Shown: positions 1 through 8,321 of the stretch, piece after piece
Position numbering within the stretch: position 1 is the first letter of the stretch
Layout: every line of letters begins with the position of its first letter
Source: Flavobacteriales bacterium UBA1937
GTDB lineage: Bacteria; Bacteroidota; Bacteroidia; Flavobacteriales; Weeksellaceae
Direction: 5' to 3'
DNA length: 57,328 bases
Assembly: GCA_002337005.1 (NCBI GenBank)
Contig: DDFD01000076.1
Location: 1 to 57,328 of the forward strand
Made by a program: the position numbers and the translations under genes
Notes under the pieces: model-generated
The model's database searches: none
What the model saw: only the letters and a program-made list of their open reading frames with translations
Told to the model about the DNA's origin: nothing

Positions 1-2
1 AA

Positions 3-1523
3 AGATTTGCCTACTTAGTAGGAACTACACCTAATAAAATAGATGATCTAGCCTATACCTATACAGGTAACAGACTTACCAATCTATCAGATGCAGGAAA
101 TGCTAGTGGTTACGAAAACGCAAGCACTTTGCCTATTCAGTATGATGCCAATGGCAATATGACCAGTATGCCTGGGAAGAATATACAAATAATCAATTAC
201 AACTATCTTAACCTACCTAAAAGCATATCTTTGACTTATGGAGATGATATAAGCTATGTCTATCGTGCAGATGGAGTAAAAATAGGTAAAGTATATACCT
301 CTGAAGTTTCTGGGTATAATATGCTGACTATCACAAAGAATACCATAGACTATTTAGATGGTTTTCAATATAAGACAGAGGAAACCACTACAACAGGTGG
401 AGGAGTTATAGATACCCCCGTTCCTGAACTCCCAAAAGGGACAATGCCATTAGCAATGGAACAAGAAGCTTTTTTAGATGCTACACTAGACTCTGAAGGG
501 GCAACGGTTGAAGAGCCACTACCAATTCTACAGTTTTTTCCAACCGCAGAAGGATTTTATGATTATCAAAAAAATTTGTATATTTACCAATACAAAGACC
601 ATTTAGGGAATACAAGATTAAGTTATGCGAAAAATCCCACGACTGGCAGCGTAGAAGTTCAAGATCAGAATGATTATTATCCTTTTGGGATGAATCATCT
701 AAAAACAGGAGTAGCCTATTTTGGAACAGGAACTTGGAATAATTACAAGTACAACGGAAAAGAACTCCAGGAAACCGGAATGTACGACTACGGCGCGAGG
801 TTCTATATGCCGGATATTGGGAGATGGGGCGTTGTTGACCCGTTAGCTGAAAAATCAAGAAGAATGTCGCCTTACACTTATGTTGCTAATAATCCATTAA
901 TATATATTGATCCAGATGGAAGGGAATTAGTACTTACAGGAGATAAAAAAAATGTTGATAGAACGGTATCTGTTGCTAACAAAGGTATAGGGATGAATGT
1001 TGTAAAAGTTGATAAGAATGGAAATGTAAGTATAAAATCTTTAAATGATAAACAACTTTCTAAATTGACTTCTGAACAAAAGGGTATGTATGGAGTTATG
1101 AAAGATGCTGTTAAAGCAGAAGGAAAAATAAGCATTGGGGTGGAGAGTGGTTCTAAGGATGTTTTAATTGGAAATTATGCTTTGGAGAAAATTGATATTG
1201 CTGATATTGAAGCTTTTGGTACGGGAAAAGCTGTTAATCAATATTCAACTCTTGGGCATGAAATAAAAGAGCAACAAGAAAAGCAACTAAATGGTGAAGC
1301 ATATTCTTCTGCACATCAAGATGGTATAGATGCAGAAAAATCTATAACAGGATATGAAAGACAATCAGGGATGGCTTCTTCTACCAATATTACACAAAAT
1401 GCTGATGGAACTTTGTCAGGTAATGCAGATACACTTCATACCAAAGGTACAGAAACAGTAAAGGCTAGTGTTACTATCAATAATAATAACGTAGAAAAAG
1501 TAGTTCGAACCGATGAAAAATAA
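3..1523 (+). CDS. RHS repeat-associated core protein, 3' part, with variable C-terminal toxin-like domain
   Basis: The frame is open from the left edge, so the gene begins outside the window. The visible part holds YD/RHS-type repeats (QYDANGNMT, YNYLNLPKSI), then the RHS core (DYYPFGMNH, YKYNGKELQE, YDYGARFYMPDIGRWGVVDP) ending at the conserved DPDG near 909-920. RHS proteins build a shell that encloses and releases a polymorphic C-terminal toxin. Here about 200 residues follow DPDG and match no toxin family I can name. They contain LGHEIKEQ (about 1252-1275), then AH-QDGIDAEK (about 1311-1340), an HE...H...E spacing reminiscent of metallopeptidase-like toxins but without a true HExxH. Secretion route is unknown; no secretion genes are seen. 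The downstream lipoprotein gene overlaps it by 11 bp, as expected of an immunity partner. Confidence 0.85.
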   Translation, partial: RFAYLVGTTPNKIDDLAYTYTGNRLTNLSDAGNASGYENASTLPIQYDANGNMTSMPGKNIQIINYNYLNLPKSISLTYGDDISYVYRADGVKIGKVYTSEVSGYNMLTITKNTIDYLDGFQYKTEETTTTGGGVIDTPVPELPKGTMPLAMEQEAFLDATLDSEGATVEEPLPILQFFPTAEGFYDYQKNLYIYQYKDHLGNTRLSYAKNPTTGSVEVQDQNDYYPFGMNHLKTGVAYFGTGTWNNYKYNGKELQETGMYDYGARFYMPDIGRWGVVDPLAEKSRRMSPYTYVANNPLIYIDPDGRELVLTGDKKNVDRTVSVANKGIGMNVVKVDKNGNVSIKSLNDKQLSKLTSEQKGMYGVMKDAVKAEGKISIGVESGSKDVLIGNYALEKIDIADIEAFGTGKAVNQYSTLGHEIKEQQEKQLNGEAYSSAHQDGIDAEKSITGYERQSGMASSTNITQNADGTLSGNADTLHTKGTETVKASVTINNNNVEKVVRTDEK

Positions 1524-1884
1524 AATTAGAATATCAATATTAGGATTATTAGTTGTTTGTACATCATCCTGTATGGCACAAAATTGTAATAATAAGATTG
1601 CAAGAGATATTTTTAAAGATGAATTGCAGTTTATAGAATCATATCTTAATGGTAAAGATGTTAAGTTGGACAAGCTATCTTCATCTATTAATAAAGTTGA
1701 GATTATAACATCTATAGAGTCCGAATCTGATGGTAATTATTGGGGGAAATTTAAACCTACAAATAAAGATTTAAAGAACTGGAAATTTTGGTATGATTCT
1801 AATAAGGATAATCTTTGTTGGAATAAAGATAAAAATACACTTTACATAAGTAAGAATACCAACGCTACTTCTAATAGCAAGTAA
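1513..1884 (+). CDS. Small exported lipoprotein, candidate immunity protein of the RHS toxin
   Basis: The 123-residue protein starts inside the last codons of the RHS gene (ATG at 1513, RHS stop at 1521-1523), so the two are probably translationally coupled. It has a basic N-terminus, a hydrophobic stretch and a lipobox-like ending (VVCTSSC, Cys at about residue 20), which predicts a periplasmic or outer-membrane lipoprotein. The mature part is polar, lysine-rich and has several Trp (NYWGKFK, NWKFWYD, NLCWNKD). I do not recognise a family. Position directly after a polymorphic toxin gene is the main reason to suggest immunity. If so, the toxin target would be in the periplasm. Confidence 0.7.
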   Translation: MKNKIRISILGLLVVCTSSCMAQNCNNKIARDIFKDELQFIESYLNGKDVKLDKLSSSINKVEIITSIESESDGNYWGKFKPTNKDLKNWKFWYDSNKDNLCWNKDKNTLYISKNTNATSNSK

Positions 1885-1950
1885 TTTGTAAAAAAGTTTT
1901 AATAACCCCCGCTCTTCGAAGTTTGTAACTTCGTAGCAGATAAATAAAGC

Positions 1951-1986
1951 AAAACGCTAACTGTAAAAAGGTTAGCGTTTTTTTTG
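1951..1986 (+). terminator. Rho-independent terminator after the RHS/immunity pair
   Basis: AAACGCTAAC (1952-1961) pairs perfectly with GTTAGCGTTT (1971-1980) across a 9-nt loop and is followed by an uninterrupted T run. A smaller hairpin with arms CGAAGTT/AACTTCG (1917-1923 and 1927-1933) lies just upstream. Confidence 0.85.
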
Positions 1987-2135
1987 TTATAAAAGATTAG
2001 ATACGGCTAATTTTATCTTCTCCACTTTTGGCGTGGCTACCTCTAATAGACTTCAATTTTAGTTTTATCTTTTTAAAACAGTATTTTATTATTTAAAATC
2101 CTGTTTTGTAGAGAGTTGTAATTTCTGTAAAATCT

Positions 2136-2171
2136 AAATACCGCTATACGAAATTTCGTATAGCGGTATTT
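2136..2171. repeat. 36-bp perfect palindrome
   Basis: The arm AAATACCGCTATACGAAA (2136-2153) is followed without spacer by its exact reverse complement (2154-2171), then more T residues. It lies between the RHS locus and the convergent transposase gene, so a bidirectional terminator is the simplest reading. Another stem-loop (AAAACAG 2075-2081 with CTGTTTT 2101-2107, inner arms ATTTTA/TAAAAT) sits just before it. The 1885-2280 gap holds nothing else I can support. Confidence 0.75.
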
Positions 2172-2280
2172 TTTACGGTACTTTCTAAAATTTATAAAAC
2201 TAGAACAGATACTTAGCTCAAAAAAATAGAAAGAAATTATTCTTTTTAAAATTCTCTAAAAATCATTGCCTTTTCTTGTA

Positions 2281-3357
2281 TTAAGTACATCCTTTTTCAC
2301 AAAAATAATTTTTGTTTTCTGCTATTCTATTTTGGTTTACTTTCTGCAAAAATGGTTTAGTTTGTTTTAGCTCAGGGTTTTGGTGTATTTCGTTTGGTGT
2401 ATAAATCAAGTGTGCATAATGTGGTCTTCTCGTGTTAATATCTTCAATAGAAAATTTTAATTCTTCTATAAATTGGTCTTCTGGTATTCCTTGTTTCAAA
2501 TAATAGGTTTTCATCATTCTAAAACTACTCTCTACCATACTGTTAGAGAATACCACATCTTTCAAAGCGACCAATTTGTTAATATTTATTTGGTTTTCTT
2601 TTATAAAATCTTCTACGGTTTTGTTATTGTTTTCTGTTCCTCCATCTACAATTAAGTTTAATTTAGGAACTAATTGGCAAGCTTCTAAATCTACTCCAAA
2701 TACTTGTTCTATGGCTCTTTTTAGGCTTTTCAGTCGAGTAGAAGCATTTAATTCTTTGGCATAATCATAAGCTAATATTTTTCTAGAAAAATTGTCTATT
2801 ACTGTATAGATGTAGTATTGGGTATTTTCTAATGTTTTATAAACACTTACATCCATATGCCAAATTGTATTGGGAGCTTCAGCTCTTACAGAGATTTTCT
2901 TTTTCTTAGGTTTATATTTCTTTCTGCAATTTCCTAAACGAAGAAGTTTACCATAGTGATACCAAGTAGTTCTTGCCATAGATATCATTCCGTTTTTCAC
3001 ACCATATCCCCAAACAGAAGCCGATGCCCAGTGAAGCATCGTTTTATCCGTCATTAATTTTTTCATTGTCTCAATTTCTTTTCTACTAATCTGAGTTGGT
3101 AATCTCTTATAGCAAAGCCAAATCAAAGAATTAGGACAAGCATATTGTTCAATTTTTTTCCAATGGGCATATTGTTGAATGGTAATTCCCAACATTTTTA
3201 AAATCATTTTCTTATTTCCAAATTCATTAATAAGGTTGTCAATATTGGGAATAAGTTTTTTTCTATTGGTTTTTAGAATTTCTTGAAAATTTCTTTTTCC
3301 AATAATGGTAATAATTGAAAGGTACAATTTTAGAAAAGCAAAAAAGAGCCGTTTCAT
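2281..3357 (-). CDS. DDE integrase-core (rve) transposase
   Basis: The 358 residues from the first ATG contain a helix-turn-helix-like region (about 85-145) and an rve/DDE core with Asp169 (WHMDVS), Asp238 (IVDGGTEN) and Glu276 (SNSMVESSF), followed by the usual RRPH and TPNE segment. This is a cut-and-paste type transposase, similar to those of the IS3/IS481 group. The frame stays open upstream of this ATG to about 3609 and encodes protein-like sequence (KIHQSYSRYH, ATTSQYWKNKN), but it contains no ATG or GTG there. The full enzyme is therefore probably about 440 residues, with either a non-standard start (ATC or ATT near 3597) or a lost start codon. Confidence 0.85.
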   Translation of the reverse strand: MKRLFFAFLKLYLSIITIIGKRNFQEILKTNRKKLIPNIDNLINEFGNKKMILKMLGITIQQYAHWKKIEQYACPNSLIWLCYKRLPTQISRKEIETMKKLMTDKTMLHWASASVWGYGVKNGMISMARTTWYHYGKLLRLGNCRKKYKPKKKKISVRAEAPNTIWHMDVSVYKTLENTQYYIYTVIDNFSRKILAYDYAKELNASTRLKSLKRAIEQVFGVDLEACQLVPKLNLIVDGGTENNNKTVEDFIKENQININKLVALKDVVFSNSMVESSFRMMKTYYLKQGIPEDQFIEELKFSIEDINTRRPHYAHLIYTPNEIHQNPELKQTKPFLQKVNQNRIAENKNYFCEKGCT

Positions 3358-3609
3358 TTTCTTTGCTCTAGCATCAAATAATATTTTAAAATCTTCAATA
3401 GCTTTTGCAGAAAGTTCTTCATATTCATAACCTAAATAATCATTAGCATTTTTATTTTTCCAATACTGCGAAGTAGTAGCAGGTATTTTATCGGTAAATT
3501 CTTTAGGAAATAATTGTTTTTCTATACCAAGAGAATAGCAGAGTTTTATATTGGTATGGTAACGAGAATATGATTGGTGAATTTTAATAGTTTTGATTGA
3601 TAGCCTAAG
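2281..3609 (-). mobile_element. Insertion sequence body, ends not defined
   Basis: This span is the complete open frame of the rve transposase. I could not find convincing terminal inverted repeats or an exact target duplication in 2170-2280 or 3600-3730. A weak direct similarity (TACTTTC followed by an AT-rich stretch) occurs near 2178 and 3667. The element may be degraded at one end. Confidence 0.6.
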
Positions 3610-3729
3610 TTAAAAAGTGAATTCAAAATATTTCAAATATTATGTATAAAATCAGAAGAAATATACTTTCATAAAATCTACAGCTTATATTCAAACCAAT
3701 ATAAAAGATTCTTTGGTAATTTCTAAACC

Positions 3730-3973
3730 TGAGTAAAAAAGATACAACTTATTATTTGCCTTGCGTGAAATAGATATAGGTTAAGCTCCAACCTGCGTAA
3801 AATAGATGCTGGTTAATCGAATATCTGCATTTTTGAACTACAGCTAATTTTAACAAATATTTACAATCATTTAAAAACAATGTGCTGAGTAAAAAAGATA
3901 CAGTTTATTATTTTTCCTGCGGAAAAAAGATACAGGTTAAACTCCAACCTATGTACTATGGATACAGGCTAGA
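3730..3973. repeat. Two clusters of three 23-bp repeats at exact 32-bp spacing
   Basis: Units like TGCGTAAAATAGATGCTGGT start at 3730, 3762 and 3794 (cluster A) and at 3886, 3918 and 3950 (cluster B), always 32 bp apart within a cluster. The clusters are about 88-90 bp each, align along their whole length as imperfect direct repeats and are offset by 156 bp. Units begin with TG. Multiple short repeats inside an element end are typical of IS21-type transposons, so this is best read as two solo ends of the same type. No istA or istB gene is present. The repeats are too short and too closely spaced for CRISPR. Confidence 0.7.
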
Positions 3974-4193
3974 TATCCATTCCTTTTGATTTTTTTATTT
4001 CCAAAGCAAATAATCGTAATTTGATTATAATCAAAGCTTTACAATGATTTTCAAAGGTCTGGAAAATGTTGATTTTTATTTCGGCAAGATGTGTCTTTGT
4101 ATATACAAACTTTTCAAGTTTTACATTCAAAGACTCTCTTGCCTTTTTTGCAAAAAAGGGGAAAAGCTGCGAAACTTGCTTTTCTTTTCTCAA
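3969..4193 (-). CDS. Doubtful 74-residue ORF beside the repeat clusters
   Basis: This ORF encodes a basic, lysine-rich peptide (FFAKKARESLNVKLEKF near the start, LEIKKSKGMDI at the end) that I do not recognise. It ends inside the last 32-bp-spaced repeat, so it may be part of the same mobile remnant, or it may be non-coding. There is no domain support. Confidence 0.2.
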   Translation of the reverse strand: MRKEKQVSQLFPFFAKKARESLNVKLEKFVYTKTHLAEIKINIFQTFENHCKALIIIKLRLFALEIKKSKGMDI

Positions 4194-4359
4194 TAAATCG
4201 GGTTAAAGATTCTAAAATAGCCCAAAATATTTTTTTTTAATCTCCGATGATTTCAGGTTCAACCAGATTGTTCTTATTTAGCCCAAGTCGCTTTGTTACT
4301 ATTGTTTTCACGGTTTTGATGTTTCAACTTTGCTTCCAAAATCATAAAATTATATATTA

Positions 4360-4641
4360 ATGGAAGCCGTTATTTTATCCAAAGAGCAATACACTGATTT
4401 GGTATCACGTTTAGACGAGATAGTAAACCGCCTTAATGCCAAAAACGAATCTAAGAAAGATACTTTCGTGGACAATCAGGAATTTCTATTACTGATGAAA
4501 ATCTCCAAACGCACTGCTCAAACGTGGCGTGATGAGGGGCGAATTTCTTTTTCACAAGTCGGCAATAAAATCTACTATAAACTTTCTGATGTTGAAAAAC
4601 TATTGGATGAATATTACAATAAATCATTTTCTAAGAAATGA
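4360..4641 (+). CDS. Excisionase/MerR-like helix-turn-helix protein
   Basis: A 93-residue protein with an N-terminal predicted coiled segment (LSKEQYTDLVSRLDEIVNRL) and a winged-helix domain at about 39-82 (EFLLLMKISKRTAQTWRDEG, then ISFSQVGNKIYYKLSDVEKLL). This is the HTH_17/excisionase layout that is very common in Bacteroidetes mobile elements, where it binds DNA next to integrase or mobilisation genes. None of those genes is present here. Together with the flanking transposon-end repeats this suggests a remnant of an integrated element. Only DNA binding can be inferred. Confidence 0.85.
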   Translation: MEAVILSKEQYTDLVSRLDEIVNRLNAKNESKKDTFVDNQEFLLLMKISKRTAQTWRDEGRISFSQVGNKIYYKLSDVEKLLDEYYNKSFSKK

Positions 4642-5294
4642 TTTAACCAATGTTTTTATAGCTATTAAAAATTCGTATTTAATGGTTAGTGGAGTTGTAC
4701 CAAGTATTATAGGCATTTTTACGAAAAATTGCTTATTCTACTTGTTTTTTTGTAGAGGATAGGAATGCATTAAATGAGAGAGAATTGATAGATTATTGAT
4801 TGTTGGAAAATTAAAAAAAGAAAACAAATTTAGTAGGCTTCCAAAAGCCAACCTTAAAAAAATGAAAAAGACTACGGCATAATGAAAACGGAAAAATAAA
4901 ATTTTGTTAAACTTTATTTTTCCATTTTCACCCTTCGGGACTTATTCCGTTTCCTTTTTCCTTTTTATCCACGCCACCATTTAAAGAGCTTTCTTTTTTT
5001 CTTTTTTCTTTTTTCTTTTAAAAATATTTATGCGAATTAGAATTCTAAAGAGACAATATAATTACAAAGTTTTTTAACAAAAATTAATTCAAAAAAATAA
5101 AAGGAGTCTTAAATATCATTCATTTTTCCAAAAGTTTACGTGATTTCTTTTTAATGCACTCAAAAACACTAGTTTTTGAATAAAAGTATATATTTTCAGA
5201 GATACTTTATGGAGTTATTTAAACTATTTAAAAAGTTGTACTTATGTTGTACTTGTTTATAAAATATTTATGTAATTTATTTATAATTAGTGTT
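4642..5294. other. 653-bp gene-poor AT-rich gap
   Basis: No convincing gene. It holds a long stem-loop at 4883-4930, a pyrimidine tract of CTTTTTT-like units at about 4986-5020, a short hairpin with arms TCAAAAAC/GTTTTTGA (5160-5167 and 5172-5179), and a direct repeat GTTGTACTT at 5235 and 5246. Confidence 0.6.
4883..4930. terminator. Long stem-loop downstream of the HTH gene
   Basis: GGAAAAATAAA (4890-4900) pairs with TTTATTTTTCC (4913-4923). After one mismatch the outer arms TGAAAA and TTTTCA continue, giving an 18-19-bp stem with a 12-nt loop. It may terminate the HTH transcript; no long T run follows, so the role is uncertain. Confidence 0.45.
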
Positions 5295-6458
5295 TTACAG
5301 ATGCGATTTTGATAATACTATGTTGTATAAATCTCTATCAGGAAGAATAATTTTTTGCTTCTTTTTTTTAAGAAAACGTAGTATAAATAAAATTAATACA
5401 ATTAAAAATAGTAAAAAAATAAAATATGTCCATAGATTTTGACCAAGTTCCTTTTTACTATTATTAAGAGATTGTTTGGTGTTTTTTTTATCAATGATAT
5501 CATTTATGGTTTCATTATCATTTTTTGTTATAGAATCTGTAATGTTTATATATTTTTTAAGATATGAAGCTTCTTTTTCTATTTCTTTTTTATCGGCATA
5601 AATATGTGCTATCTCTGGATATAAAAGTTCTAAAAATTCTGGATTGTTGTATATTTTTGCATAGTATTCGGCTTTTTTAAAATGAAACAAGGCACTATCT
5701 AAATATCCTTTTTCTTTTTTATGATGATCATAAATAAAATCGGCTTTTCTTTTATGATAGTTAATCAAATCAAATAGATTATCTGTTTTACTAAGATATT
5801 TTTTTTGTACATCTAAATAGTATTCTGCTTTTTTTACATTTTCTCCGTTATAGTAATGCGTTAAATAGCCTGCTGTAGAAATAATTATTCTAGGCTTTTC
5901 AAGATCAGAATCAGGCAAAGATAAAGCAGCCTTCAATCTTTTTTTAGAATAGTGCAAAATAGAATCATTATGATTAGAATACAATTGTATATATCTAGCA
6001 TAATAATAAGTCTCCATAAAAAGCCTCTTATTTTTTTCCTTAATTTTAGGAATTAACTTTATGTTTTCATCCAAAGTTTTTTTTGCTTCATTGTTTAACT
6101 GAAGATGCATCAACATAGAAGCTTCCATAGCCCTAGCCTTGGTAAAATAAAAATAATCTCGCATTTCATTGGCTAAGGTTACACTTTCTTCTAAGTACTG
6201 TTGTACATTTTCATAGTTTTTACTATTAATTCTAAAAGCCGTTTTCCGTAATAGTGCTTCTAACTGACCTTTCTTATAGCCAATTTCTTTAGAACGATAA
6301 TACAATTCAGTGCAAATCTGTTCTATCTTGTCTGCATTTGTAGCATTGGTTGTGTAAATTGTATTTTGGATACTATCAATCTGTTTTTCAGTTAGCTGTT
6401 TCTGAGAAAAAACTTTTATTAAACCAAAAAAAATAAAAAATAAATAAATTTTATTCAT
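5295..6458 (-). CDS. Exported TPR-like protein with one membrane helix, lacking the LuxR output domain
   Basis: 387 residues. A signal peptide (about 1-18, ending VFSQ) is followed by helical repeats of TPR type and one transmembrane segment near residues 343-363 (WTYFIFLLFLIVLILFI). Only about 25 residues then remain. The N-terminal region matches the next gene (LYYRSKEIGYKKGQLEALL here, LYYQSKEINYEKGQLDALL there), so the two are paralogues. The neighbour and the divergent gene continue into a cytoplasmic LuxR-type HTH, which this protein lacks. It is 11 bp downstream of its paralogue and probably cotranscribed. It may be a sensor subunit without output or a decayed copy. Confidence 0.85.
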   Translation of the reverse strand: MNKIYLFFIFFGLIKVFSQKQLTEKQIDSIQNTIYTTNATNADKIEQICTELYYRSKEIGYKKGQLEALLRKTAFRINSKNYENVQQYLEESVTLANEMRDYFYFTKARAMEASMLMHLQLNNEAKKTLDENIKLIPKIKEKNKRLFMETYYYARYIQLYSNHNDSILHYSKKRLKAALSLPDSDLEKPRIIISTAGYLTHYYNGENVKKAEYYLDVQKKYLSKTDNLFDLINYHKRKADFIYDHHKKEKGYLDSALFHFKKAEYYAKIYNNPEFLELLYPEIAHIYADKKEIEKEASYLKKYINITDSITKNDNETINDIIDKKNTKQSLNNSKKELGQNLWTYFIFLLFLIVLILFILRFLKKKKQKIILPDRDLYNIVLSKSHL

Positions 6459-6469
6459 AGTTAAATTGA

Positions 6470-7888
6470 TTAGATTTTAGACATCCAAACGTACATATTA
6501 TCATCTTGAGAAATATAAAGTGCTTTTCTTATTCTGTATTTTCTACCTTCTACTGCTCTTACAGAGATGTTTTTAATGGTTGCTATTTGTTTAGTCGTAA
6601 AATTAAGTTTTATAAAGGCGCAAATTTCTAAATCTAATGGTTTTAAAGATGGATTAATTCTTAGAATTTTATCTTCAAAACCAGAAAAAACTTCTTTAAA
6701 TTTTATATAAAAAGAAGGATCGTTTTCATGGGCAAGACAAGTTAATTCTGAAATAGATATAGGATTTTTGCTAGGAACATCATTATATTTTTTTAAGATA
6801 GGTAAAGAAATTTTTTTTATTAAATGTCTATTTTTAACATAGACATTAAAGAAAACAACAGAGAAAATAATAATCAATGATAAAATATAAATCAAATTTC
6901 GGGTAAAAAAAGAATGTTCTTCGTAGTCGTTCAAATTAATTTTATTAATTTGAGATTTTATTACCTTATTTATACTATCCCTTATTTCACTATTTAGCTT
7001 TAAATAATAAATCTGTTTTTTTAATTCATTTTTATGATGATAATAATCTGCAATATCACCATATATTTTAGCTTTTAGTGAAGGATAATGTATTTTAGAT
7101 GCCAATGAATCTGCTTTAAAATAAAAGTTTAAAGATGAATCTTCATATTTATTAAAAAGAGCAATCTTCCCCATTAAAAAGAAAAAATCTGCATTCAAAA
7201 AAGAGTTTTTATCAATCTTAGAAGCAGCATTAAGATGATTTTTTGCTTTATCTAAAGCCTTTTCTTGTATATAAAACTCTGCCATTCGTAAATGGCTCTC
7301 TACAATATAGTCATTTTTAAAAATGGAGCCTTTTGAAATTTCACCAGATGCTTGCAATACTCTTCGAAGGTAAAAAAAAGCAGAATCTCTATTTTGCTTT
7401 TGCTGATAATATTGCGCTAGATATTTATAATTTTTGTAATTTAAAACATTTTTTTGCTCTTGATTAGATATATTTTTGCTATCCTTAATACTTCTAAAAA
7501 AAAATTTTTTGCCTTCATCCACAAGTCCTAATTCTGCAAAAGCAATCCCCAAGTAACTTCTAATAAGAGGTAAAGAGTTACTATCGGTTTCAATAGCAAT
7601 TTTTTCTGCTATTTTCCCTTTGTCTATTACCTCATCATACTTCTCTTTTCTAGAAATATAATATTTACAGAGCAATAAGAGAGCATCAAGCTGACCTTTT
7701 TCATAATTAATTTCTTTAGATTGATAGTACAGATCCGTTAATTCAGCTTCTTTGTTTTCGGCTCCGTTCTCGTAGCTTGCATTATTAAGAACAGTTATAT
7801 TATCATCAATTTGTTTGATAACATCACTATTCTGACCAAGCAGAATTCCAGAGACAAAAAAATATATAAAGAGGACGTGTCTCTTCAT
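6470..7888 (-). CDS. Membrane TPR sensor with C-terminal LuxR-type HTH
   Basis: 472 residues: signal peptide (1-18, ILLGQ), a periplasmic array of TPR-like helices to about 320, one membrane helix (NLIYILSLIIIFSVVFF, about 332-350), and a cytoplasmic C-terminal HTH (about 412-460: LDLEICAFIKLNFTTKQIA, then NISVRAVEGRKYRIRKAL). This is a known Bacteroidetes layout in which an extracytoplasmic sensor and DNA-binding output share one chain. It is divergent from the similar gene at 8322 across an AT-rich gap. The target genes are unknown; the surface-protein genes from 10.4 kb are plausible by position only. Confidence 0.88.
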   Translation of the reverse strand: MKRHVLFIYFFVSGILLGQNSDVIKQIDDNITVLNNASYENGAENKEAELTDLYYQSKEINYEKGQLDALLLLCKYYISRKEKYDEVIDKGKIAEKIAIETDSNSLPLIRSYLGIAFAELGLVDEGKKFFFRSIKDSKNISNQEQKNVLNYKNYKYLAQYYQQKQNRDSAFFYLRRVLQASGEISKGSIFKNDYIVESHLRMAEFYIQEKALDKAKNHLNAASKIDKNSFLNADFFFLMGKIALFNKYEDSSLNFYFKADSLASKIHYPSLKAKIYGDIADYYHHKNELKKQIYYLKLNSEIRDSINKVIKSQINKINLNDYEEHSFFTRNLIYILSLIIIFSVVFFNVYVKNRHLIKKISLPILKKYNDVPSKNPISISELTCLAHENDPSFYIKFKEVFSGFEDKILRINPSLKPLDLEICAFIKLNFTTKQIATIKNISVRAVEGRKYRIRKALYISQDDNMYVWMSKI

Positions 7889-7911
7889 TCTATAATGTGT
7901 TTTTAGTTCGG

Positions 7912-7919
7912 CAAAAATA
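7912..7919 (-). promoter_or_regulatory. Candidate -7 element of the TPR-LuxR gene
   Basis: On the minus strand TATTTTTG matches the Bacteroidetes -7 consensus TAnnTTTG and lies 23 bp upstream of the ATG at 7888. I found no clear TTG at the -33 position. The rest of the 7889-8321 gap is very AT-rich and shows no other feature I can defend. Confidence 0.4.
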
Positions 7920-8321
7920 CTTTTTTAATTTACATATTTGTTAATTTTTTATCAAAAATTAACATTTAATTTATTTCAATTTGTTAAAAATAAAATGTAT
8001 ATAATAAATTATCATCAATACTTCACCTTGAAATATATAATTTTGAAATAGAAAATTAATAAATGTTGACTAAAAATTAAATTGATATTAGTTTATATTA
8101 ACCCTACATAGATGTATGTTTATAAAAGTATCCTGATTGGGAAGAATAAAGAAGGCAGATTTTAATATACTAGAATTATTTTTCTAAAATAATTTTTTAA
8201 TTACCGCTAAGAATAATTTTGGATAAGACAGATGAATTTAAAGATTTATTTGTCAATGTTTTGTAAATTTACAGCATTATAATATGTGAAAATTGGAATT
8301 ATTTTTGCTAATGTTTTTATT

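Noticed and set aside
3730..3973. CRISPR array
   Set aside because: Units are 23 bp with only 9-bp, partly conserved spacers, just three per cluster, and no cas gene nearby.
8286..8321. GTG start for the third TPR sensor
   Set aside because: It adds 12 residues before the signal segment, while the ATG at 8322 gives a normal signal peptide length.
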